From NCBI RefSeq assembly GCF_902506435.1, contig NZ_LR733215.1, positions 62,139-126,138 of the forward strand: a stretch of DNA of 64,000 nucleotides, given 5' to 3'. Of this stretch, positions 58,552 through 64,000 are shown piece after piece; position 1 is the stretch's first letter, and each line of letters begins with the position of its first letter. Made by a program: the position numbers and the translations under genes. A model generated the notes under the pieces. That model ran no database searches, was not told the DNA's origin, and saw only the letters and a program-made list of their open reading frames with translations. This stretch comes from Nocardioides sp. AX2bis (GTDB taxonomy: Bacteria; Actinomycetota; Actinomycetes; Propionibacteriales; Nocardioidaceae).

Positions 58552-58638
58552 TCAGCGGTGGGCGGGGCGGTGCGGGCAGGTGGAGCCGTACTTCACCTTG
58601 CAGCGCAGGCGGCGCCACAGGTGGCCGGAAGAGGACAT
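58552..58638 (-). CDS. Possible 28-residue basic protein
   Basis: A short frame from ATG 58638 encodes MSSSGHLWRRLRCKVKYG and ends near STCPHRPAHR. It has two cysteines and many basic residues. A GGTGAGG stretch precedes the start by about 3 bases and GGGAG lies further up, so translation is possible but unproven. No family is recognised. Confidence 0.3.
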   Translation of the reverse strand: MSSSGHLWRRLRCKVKYGSTCPHRPAHR

Positions 58639-58762
58639 GACCTCACCATCTCCCGGGGCTGTTTCGGTGCCACCAACGCCACATGACGATCAGGGGTCGG
58701 CGCGCCGACGGTGCAACGGCCCCTCTCGGGGATCCCCGCCGTGCCGTGCGAGGGTGGGGGGC

Positions 58763-59107
58763 GTGCCCGCGCCCTGCCCCCGCCGTACCGTCACCGACCC
58801 TCGGGGACTGCGACTGTTCGTGCACCTCGCCCGGATCGCCGCCGCGACGGCAGACATCGGCGGCCTGGGCCATGCGGGCCTGCGTGACGACCTGCGGCTG
58901 CTCGAGGTCGAGTCGGACCGCGTGCAGCCTCGCCAGGCCGTCGCGCTCGCCTTGGTCGATGAGGTCGTGAGCGGTCTCGCCGCGGTGGTGTCGGGGGAGA
59001 CCCAGGCGCTGCTCGCCGACGCCCGCGACGACGTACGACGCCCCCACCCCGCACTTCGCGCGGTCGGCGGCGGGCACGGCCGCGGGGAGATCTCTGCGGC
59101 GGGTTGA
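58763..59107 (+). CDS. Small hypothetical protein, paralogue of the one at 60,189
   Basis: A 114-residue helical protein from GTG 58763. The core FVHLARIAAATADIGG, HAGLRDDLRLLEVESDRV and PRQAVALALVDEVVSGLAA is matched closely by the product at 60,189. A purine-rich ribosome site (GGGTGGGGGG) precedes GTG. No known motif or membrane segment is present. The two copies flank the channel-like gene, which suggests a shared function. Confidence 0.65.
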   Translation: MPAPCPRRTVTDPRGLRLFVHLARIAAATADIGGLGHAGLRDDLRLLEVESDRVQPRQAVALALVDEVVSGLAAVVSGETQALLADARDDVRRPHPALRAVGGGHGRGEISAAG

Positions 59108-59120
59108 GCGCCACTCCGGG

Positions 59121-59135
59121 ACTTACGTCGTAAGT
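59121..59135. promoter_or_regulatory. ACTTACG-T-CGTAAGT palindrome upstream of the channel gene
   Basis: A perfect 7-1-7 inverted repeat lies about 95 bases before the channel start, in an AT-richer spot, followed by ACCCCCGGGGGT (59,141-59,152), also palindromic. It could be an operator or part of a stress-sigma promoter. Confidence 0.5.
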
Positions 59136-59229
59136 TTCCTACCCCCGGGGGTGGAGAAAAGCGGGTGGGGACCTGCGTGACTGGAGCCTGACCGGCTGCA
59201 GCGCGCAGCCATGGAAGGAAATTCCCCGC

Positions 59230-60093
59230 ATGGATATCGGCAACAGCTTCGAGAACGCGACGGACGGCGTCTTCGCGTTCATCCCCAACCTGCTCGGCTC
59301 GCTCCTGCTCCTCCTGATCGGCTACGTGATCGCCACCGTGGTCGCCAAGGTCATCAAGACGCTGCTCGACAAGCTCCACCTCGACCACCGCCTGCAGGAG
59401 TCGGACGCCCACAGCTACGTGGAGCGCGTCGTGCCCGGCGCGAGCGCCAGCAACGGCATCTCCCGTGTCGTGTTCTGGCTGATCTTCGTCTTCTTCATCT
59501 CCGCCGCGATCGGCGCCCTGGGCATCCCCGCGGTCAGCACCTTCATGAACCAGGTCCTGGCCTACCTGCCCAACGTGATCGTTGCGATCCTGATCTTCGT
59601 CATCGCCGCGCTGATCTCCGGTGCCGCCGCCGCGGGCGCCGCCAAGCTGCTGGGCGACACCCCCACCGGCAAGATCGCCGCCACGGTCATCCCGGCCCTG
59701 GTCATGGTCATCGCGCTGTTCATGATCCTGAACCAGCTGCAGATCGCCCCCGAGATCGTCACCATCGCCTTCGCGGCCACCATGGGCGCGCTCGCGCTCG
59801 GCACCGCCCTGGCCTTCGGCCTCGGTGGCAAGGACGTCGCCGGTCGGATCCTCGAGGACGCCTACGCCAGCAGCCGCGAGGCCAAGGAGCGGGCGAAGAG
59901 CGACCTGCAGACCGGCCGTGCGCGCGCCGAGCAGCAGGTCGACCAGCTCGGTGACAGCTCCTACCAGCAGGGCGCCTACGAGCAGCCCGGCTCCTACGAG
60001 CAGGGCTACTACGACCAGGGCGTCGAGACCCAGCGCACCCAACCGGTGCAGTCGACCGACCCGGGCTACGACCCGTACCAGCAGGGTCGCTGA
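59230..60093 (+). CDS. CmpX/mechanosensitive-channel-like membrane protein
   Basis: A 287-residue membrane protein with about five hydrophobic segments. Repeated TM-helix motifs (FIPNLLGSLLLLLIGYVIAT, AYLPNVIVAILIFVIAALIS) are typical of the CmpX / conserved TM-helix family related to MscS channels. LALGTALAFGLGGKDVAGRI is the MscS-like pore region. The tail is Gln/Tyr/Gly-rich (YEQPGSYEQGYYDQG). An AAGGAAA site precedes ATG 59230. It lies between two small paralogues and before an orphan histidine kinase. A role in osmotic or envelope stress is inferred. Confidence 0.85.
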   Translation: MDIGNSFENATDGVFAFIPNLLGSLLLLLIGYVIATVVAKVIKTLLDKLHLDHRLQESDAHSYVERVVPGASASNGISRVVFWLIFVFFISAAIGALGIPAVSTFMNQVLAYLPNVIVAILIFVIAALISGAAAAGAAKLLGDTPTGKIAATVIPALVMVIALFMILNQLQIAPEIVTIAFAATMGALALGTALAFGLGGKDVAGRILEDAYASSREAKERAKSDLQTGRARAEQQVDQLGDSSYQQGAYEQPGSYEQGYYDQGVETQRTQPVQSTDPGYDPYQQGR

Positions 60094-60131
60094 CCCTCAG
60101 CGCACCTCCAGCACCAACGCACCACGCAGAT

Positions 60132-60157
60132 CGGGCGGGACCCAGCGGTCCCGCCCG
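60132..60157. terminator. Hairpin after the channel gene
   Basis: Perfect 11-bp stem (60132-60142 with 60147-60157), CGGGCGGGACC with loop CAGC. It lies between the channel gene and the small gene at 60,189. Confidence 0.75.
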
Positions 60158-60188
60158 GTCGTGCGTCCGGACCCGACGTGGAGGAACC

Positions 60189-60500
60189 ATGACCACCAGA
60201 TCCGACCTGCCACGCCTCCCCGATCTGCCGGCGCACCGTGCTGCGATCGAGACCTTCGTGCACCTCGCCCGGATCGCGATGGTGACCACCGATCTCGGGG
60301 GCCAGGCCTATGCCGGTCTGCGGCACGACCTGACGCTGCTGGCCCAGGAGGCTGCCCGCCGGCGGCCTCGCCACGCGGTGGCGGTAGCCCTGGCCGACCT
60401 GATCATGGCCGACCTCGCGCCGGACGGGGTCCCGGACGGGCCGCTGCGCCAGGCGCGGGACGACCTCGTCCGGGGTCGGGCGCCCCGCTCGCAGGCCTGA
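60189..60500 (+). CDS. Small hypothetical protein, paralogue of the one at 58,763
   Basis: A 103-residue helical protein: FVHLARIAMVTTDLGGQAYA, GLRHDLTLLAQEAARRRPRH, AVAVALADLIMADLAPDG. It is clearly related to the product at 58,763 over about 80 residues. GGAGGAACC lies directly before ATG 60189. No annotated family comes to mind. It precedes the kinase gene by about 70 bases. Confidence 0.75.
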   Translation: MTTRSDLPRLPDLPAHRAAIETFVHLARIAMVTTDLGGQAYAGLRHDLTLLAQEAARRRPRHAVAVALADLIMADLAPDGVPDGPLRQARDDLVRGRAPRSQA

Positions 60501-60501
60501 C

Positions 60502-60529
60502 GTTGAAGTTCCGGCGGATCTGTTGAAGT
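60502..60529. promoter_or_regulatory. GTTGAAGT direct repeats before the kinase gene
   Basis: GTTGAAGT occurs at 60502-60509 and 60522-60529, a 20-bp spacing (two helical turns). TAGACT at 60556-60561 lies 7 bases before the kinase GTG, suggesting a leaderless mRNA with the repeats in the upstream activator region. Confidence 0.4.
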
Positions 60530-60568
60530 CGGGTACGTCCGCCGGTCCCGCTCCCTAGACTCGCCGCC

Positions 60569-62665
60569 GTGGAACGGTCCCGGGCCCCGGTCGACCGCTG
60601 GCGCGAGGCCCTCGCCCTGGCGGTCCTGGCGCTGTTCTCTCTGGGCCTGGCCCTCGTCGGGCGCGTCTCGCTGGTCGGCGCCACCGACCACGCCCTGGTC
60701 TGGCCGCTATCCGGTTTCGTCGTGCTGTGGCTGCTGCACCGCGGCCCGCGCGCGGGCGTCGTCGACGCCCTGGCGGTCGCGGTCGCGTCCGCGGTCGCCC
60801 TCGCGTGGACCGGCGTCAGCGCCACGGAATCTGCCATCGGCGGCGTGCTGGTGCTGGTGCAGCCGCTGGTCACCGTGGCCTTGCTCCGCCGGTTCGCACC
60901 CGGGCTCGCCCGTCCACGGGGACAGCGCGTGTCGCTTGGCTCCCTGGCGGTGCTGGGCAGGCTGGCGCTCTCCCTGGTCGGCGGGGTGCTGGCCACGGTG
61001 GCGACGCTGCTCCTGGTCTCGGTGGTTGGGGACACCGGCCTGTCCTGGTCGGTGGGGCTGCTCTGGGTCCTGCGGGACCTCGCCGGGGCGTTCGTCGCCA
61101 TCTCCGTCGGGCTGGTGATCGCCCAGTACCGGACCGGCGGTGCCGCTCGTGGGCCGGCGGGCCGGCTGCACCGCGGGTCGCGTGTCGAGATGGTCGGCGT
61201 CCTCGGGCTCTCGTCGGCGATCTTCGCGGCCACCTTCGTCTACGAGGGACTTCCGCTGTCCTTCCCGCTGCTGATCGCCACCGGCTGGCTCGCCCTGCGC
61301 TTCGACATGCTCGTCACCACCGCGCACACCGCGGTCTTCGGTGGAGCCATCACGGCGGCGACGCTGCTGGGCCACGGTCCGTTCGCTGCCGTCGGGACCC
61401 CGGTCGAGGCCGCGTCCTTCGTGCAGGGGTTCGTCCTGCTGATGGGCGCCTCGGGTCTCGTGGTCAGCGCCGAGCGCGCCCAGGTGCACGCCCTCAACGC
61501 GGAGCTGGTCCGCGCGGCCGCGGCGAACCGGGACCAGGCCGACCTGCTGCAGGAGATGATCGACGCAATGGCCGAGGGGGTCATGGTCGTCGACGACACC
61601 GGCGAGGTGCTGGCCAGCAACCCGGCACTCGACCGGCTGCTCGCGACGGGGGAGGGGCGGCACACCGAACGCCTCCAGGGCTTGATGGGACACCGCCTGG
61701 ACGGCACCCGGATGGCCGAGGACGAGCGGCCCTCGCGCCGCGCGCTGGCCGGGGAGCGGGTCGTGCGGGAACAGGTCCTCTACCGCGCCGACGGCCTTCC
61801 CGACCGGGTCCTGGCTGCCACCGCGCTCCCGCTGCCCGATCACACCGAAGCCGAGCGACGCCGCGCGATGATCCTGATCGAGGACGTCACCGCCGACCAC
61901 GACCGGCGCGCCGACCTCGTCACCTTCGCCCAGATGGTCGCCCACGACCTGCGCAACCCGCTGAGCAGCATCCTGGGCTGGACCGGACTGGTCGGGAAGC
62001 GGTTCGAGGAGACCCAGGAGATCTCGGCCACCGAGCTGGGTGGCTACCTGCGCCGCACCGGGGAGGCGGCCCGGCGGATGGATGACCTCATCGAGCACCT
62101 GCTCGACCGGGCCACCCGCGACGTCGAGCCGCAGGACGCAGAGGTCGACCTCGACGACGTGCTCCGCCAGGTGGTCCGGGAGCGCGGCATCGGCGACCTG
62201 GTCGAGGTCGCCGGAATGCCCGTGCTGCGCGCCGACCCGGGCATGCTGCACCAGCTGGTCGACAACCTGCTGGCCAACGCGGTGAAGTTCGCCCGCCCGG
62301 GCGTCGTGCACTCGATCTGCTGCACGAGCCGGATGGCCGACGGTGGGGTCGTCGTCTCGATCGCCGACAACGGTCGCGGCGTGCCGGCCGGCCAGCACGA
62401 GCAGATCTTCGCGGAGGGCCACCGCGCCCACGCCAGCCTGGTGGACGGAACGGGTCTCGGCCTCGCGGTGTGCCGCCGGATCGTGGGACGCCACGGGGGC
62501 ACCATCCGCGCGGTCGACGACCTCGACGGTCCGGGAGCGGTGTTCGAGATCGTGGTGCCGATGGAACGGGTCGTGTCCCTGCCGCAGCGAGTGCCGCAGC
62601 GCGTCCTGCCCGCGGCCTGGCGGATCGAGGAGCGGGTCGGACCAGGAGCCGCTCCGCAGCGGTGA
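60569..62665 (+). CDS. Orphan sensor histidine kinase with MASE1-like input domain
   Basis: A 698-residue kinase. About eight N-terminal hydrophobic segments form a MASE1-like sensor (residues 10-310). A PAS domain follows (LLQEMIDAMAEGVMVVDDTG), then HisKA with FAQMVAHDLRNPLSSILGW (phosphorylated His about 459), and HATPase motifs DNLLANAVKFAR, SIADNGRGVP and GTGLGLAVCRRIVG. No response regulator gene is adjacent, so the partner is elsewhere. GTG 60569 is used. It converges on the microprotein at 62,676. Confidence 0.92.
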   Translation: MERSRAPVDRWREALALAVLALFSLGLALVGRVSLVGATDHALVWPLSGFVVLWLLHRGPRAGVVDALAVAVASAVALAWTGVSATESAIGGVLVLVQPLVTVALLRRFAPGLARPRGQRVSLGSLAVLGRLALSLVGGVLATVATLLLVSVVGDTGLSWSVGLLWVLRDLAGAFVAISVGLVIAQYRTGGAARGPAGRLHRGSRVEMVGVLGLSSAIFAATFVYEGLPLSFPLLIATGWLALRFDMLVTTAHTAVFGGAITAATLLGHGPFAAVGTPVEAASFVQGFVLLMGASGLVVSAERAQVHALNAELVRAAAANRDQADLLQEMIDAMAEGVMVVDDTGEVLASNPALDRLLATGEGRHTERLQGLMGHRLDGTRMAEDERPSRRALAGERVVREQVLYRADGLPDRVLAATALPLPDHTEAERRRAMILIEDVTADHDRRADLVTFAQMVAHDLRNPLSSILGWTGLVGKRFEETQEISATELGGYLRRTGEAARRMDDLIEHLLDRATRDVEPQDAEVDLDDVLRQVVRERGIGDLVEVAGMPVLRADPGMLHQLVDNLLANAVKFARPGVVHSICCTSRMADGGVVVSIADNGRGVPAGQHEQIFAEGHRAHASLVDGTGLGLAVCRRIVGRHGGTIRAVDDLDGPGAVFEIVVPMERVVSLPQRVPQRVLPAAWRIEERVGPGAAPQR

Positions 62666-62675
62666 CGGCCCGGTC

Positions 62676-62888
62676 TCAGTCCCTGACCCACAGCACGCCG
62701 CACAGCGCCACCCCGACGAGCCAGGTCCCCACGATCGGCAGGTCGCCGAGGTGCAGCCCGCGGCTGCCGATGCCCACGATCACCTTGACGTCCTGGGTGG
62801 CGGGCGAGGGCTCCACGCTGAGGCCCGAGAGCAGGATGGCGGTGAGGAGGATCGCTGCGGCGAGGGCGACCAGACGGATGGTGGACAT
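62676..62888 (-). CDS. Two-helix microprotein with LGD-P motif, paralogue
   Basis: A 70-residue protein with helices LVALAAAILLTAILLSGLS and IVGTWLVGVALCGVLWV around the loop VIVGIGSRGLHLGDLPIVG. It resembles the product at 49,886. It ends 10 bases after the kinase stop (convergent). ATG 62888 is the start. Function unknown. Confidence 0.7.
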   Translation of the reverse strand: MSTIRLVALAAAILLTAILLSGLSVEPSPATQDVKVIVGIGSRGLHLGDLPIVGTWLVGVALCGVLWVRD

Positions 62889-63150
62889 CAGGCGCAGCCT
62901 ACGGGCGGGCCAGGGTGCGACGAGCCAGGTGTGACGAGTCTCCCGCGCGTGTGATTAGGCCGCTGACCTGCGGGCCCCTAGTCTGGGAAGCGCGATGGCG
63001 GCCCCATCCGTTCTGCCTCGGGCCGCGCACCACACGTCGTCCCCCGAGCGTCGCGGCCACCCAGCACCACTGCTGGGACCAGGATCCGCGCCGGGCAGGA
63101 CACCCATCCGATCGAGAGCGAGTCAGCGGCGCCCTGCGCCGCCTGCCCCC

Positions 63151-64000
63151 ATGAGCACTTCTTTTTCTGACTTCGACCTTCCCCGCCCCGTCCTGGACGT
63201 CCTCACGGCCGCCGGCGTCACGGAGCCCTTCCCCATCCAGTCCGCCACGCTGCCCGACAGCCTGGCCGGGCGCGATGTCCTCGGCCGCGGCCGCACGGGC
63301 TCGGGCAAGACCTACGCCTTCCTGCTGCCGCTGGTCACGCGTCTGGACAAGTCCACCAGCAAGCGGACCCCCAAGCGGCCCCGCGCGCTGATCCTGGCCC
63401 CCACCCGCGAGCTGGCCACCCAGATCCACGAGGCGATGGCCCCGATGGCGCAGGCCCTCGGCCTGAAGACGACCACCATCTTCGGTGGCGTCGGCGCCAA
63501 CCCCCAGATCCAGGCCCTGCGCAACGGCGTCGACGTCGTCGTCGCCTGCCCCGGCCGGCTGGCCGACCACGTCCGCTCGGGTCACTGCGATCTCGGCGCC
63601 GTGGAGATCACCATTCTCGACGAGGCCGACCACATGGCCGACCTGGGCTTCCTGCCCGAGGTCAAGCGCCTGCTCGACAAGACCCCCGAGAAGGGCCAGC
63701 GGATGCTCTTCTCCGCCACCCTCGACGGCGGCGTCGACGTGATCGTCAAGCGCTACCTGCACAGCCCGGTCACCCACAGCGTGGACACCGCGCAGTCGCC
63801 GGTCGCCTCGATCGACCACCAGGTGCTGCACGTCGGCGCCAACGACCGGCTCGCAGTGATCACCGACCTGGCCGCCGCGCCGGGCCGGACGATCATCTTC
63901 ACCCGCACCAAGCACGGCGCCAAGCAGCTGACCAAGAAGCTGAACCAGGTGGGCGTGGCCTCGGTCGAGCTGCACGGCAACCTGTCGCAGGGCGCGCGTA
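63151..64000 (+). CDS. DEAD-box RNA helicase, RhlE type (3' end cut by window)
   Basis: The first 283 codons of a DEAD-box helicase lie in the window. Motifs: EPFPIQSATLPDSLAGRDVL (Q motif), Walker A GRTGSGKT, PTRELA, CPGRL, DEAD (ILDEADHMADLGF), SAT, and the start of the second domain (GRTIIFTRTKHGAKQL, SVELHGNLSQGA). There is no long upstream extension. A promoter-like TAGTCT at 62,979 would give a leader of about 160 bases with a small hairpin (CCCAGCA at 63,060-63,077), as in some cold-regulated helicases. ATG 63151 is used. Confidence 0.93.
   Translation, partial: MSTSFSDFDLPRPVLDVLTAAGVTEPFPIQSATLPDSLAGRDVLGRGRTGSGKTYAFLLPLVTRLDKSTSKRTPKRPRALILAPTRELATQIHEAMAPMAQALGLKTTTIFGGVGANPQIQALRNGVDVVVACPGRLADHVRSGHCDLGAVEITILDEADHMADLGFLPEVKRLLDKTPEKGQRMLFSATLDGGVDVIVKRYLHSPVTHSVDTAQSPVASIDHQVLHVGANDRLAVITDLAAAPGRTIIFTRTKHGAKQLTKKLNQVGVASVELHGNLSQGAR

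Noticed and set aside
62915..63154. 79-codon frame before the second helicase
   Set aside because: Composition is shadow-like (Arg/Pro/Cys mix) and it overlaps the helicase start; the region is better seen as a 5' leader.

Overview
The window is one contiguous piece of chromosome from a very G+C-rich actinobacterium. Third codon positions are almost all G or C, GTG starts are common, and neighbouring genes often overlap by GTGA, ATGA or TGATG. The gene content suggests a Nocardioides-like member of the Propionibacteriales: TIGR03086-type mycothiol-enzyme relatives, a gluABCD importer, an hbhA-like locus, gpgS beside folP2, DUF2332 and DUF2516 proteins, and dispersed repeats of the GGTCTCGTGACGCTCGC type. 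The genus assignment is inference. No rRNA, tRNA, phage, transposase or CRISPR array was seen.

Layout. 1-5400: the tail of an HpcH/HpaI-type lyase gene ending in a repeat array, a 48-residue small gene, a MarR regulator with a membrane protein, a phosphotransferase, a pentapeptide/DinB fusion, a secreted lipase, and an AbiEi-like gene bracketed by two matching hairpins. 5400-13,800: a DEAD-box helicase, Dps, a lipoprotein penicillin-binding protein, a candidate small RNA, GabD, a frameshifted DUF2332 gene and a LuxR regulator. 13,800-25,200: two ECF sigma factors (one with a membrane partner), AIM24, pirin, a divergent GH1 protein, UDP-glucose dehydrogenase, and a PadR-FadH-PatB operon. 25,200-31,150: a CsoR-like protein without metal ligands, a hotdog protein, gluABCD and a GntP permease. 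31,150-40,400: miaB, miaA, a flavoprotein gene and dapF, interrupted by a four-gene coupled minus-strand operon (MT0933-like protein, two acidic proteins, NUDIX), then an SDR, an AraC regulator and small genes.

40,400-51,600: flotillin, asparaginase, a Gmd homologue, an XRE-hbhA-DUF2516 block like mycobacterial Rv0474-Rv0476, and a surface-polysaccharide set (Wzz/BY-kinase and two paralogous sugar transferases around a lipoprotein and a microprotein). 51,600-58,500: an esterase, gpgS, folP2, a LigB-like protein, a secreted protein with an Asp-Pro linker, a rhomboid protease, a RibD-like reductase and a DMSP-lyase-like cupin. 58,500-64,000: two small paralogues on either side of a channel-like membrane protein, an orphan MASE1 histidine kinase, a microprotein, and a second DEAD-box helicase cut by the window end.

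The most notable signals are: a dispersed palindromic repeat that has entered coding sequence, in frame inside gpgS and at the MiaB N-terminus; a Gmd homologue whose catalytic Tyr and Glu are replaced; an unusual family of two-helix microproteins; the small-paralogue/channel/kinase cluster; the coupled MT0933-NUDIX operon; and several very long hairpins built onto stop codons.
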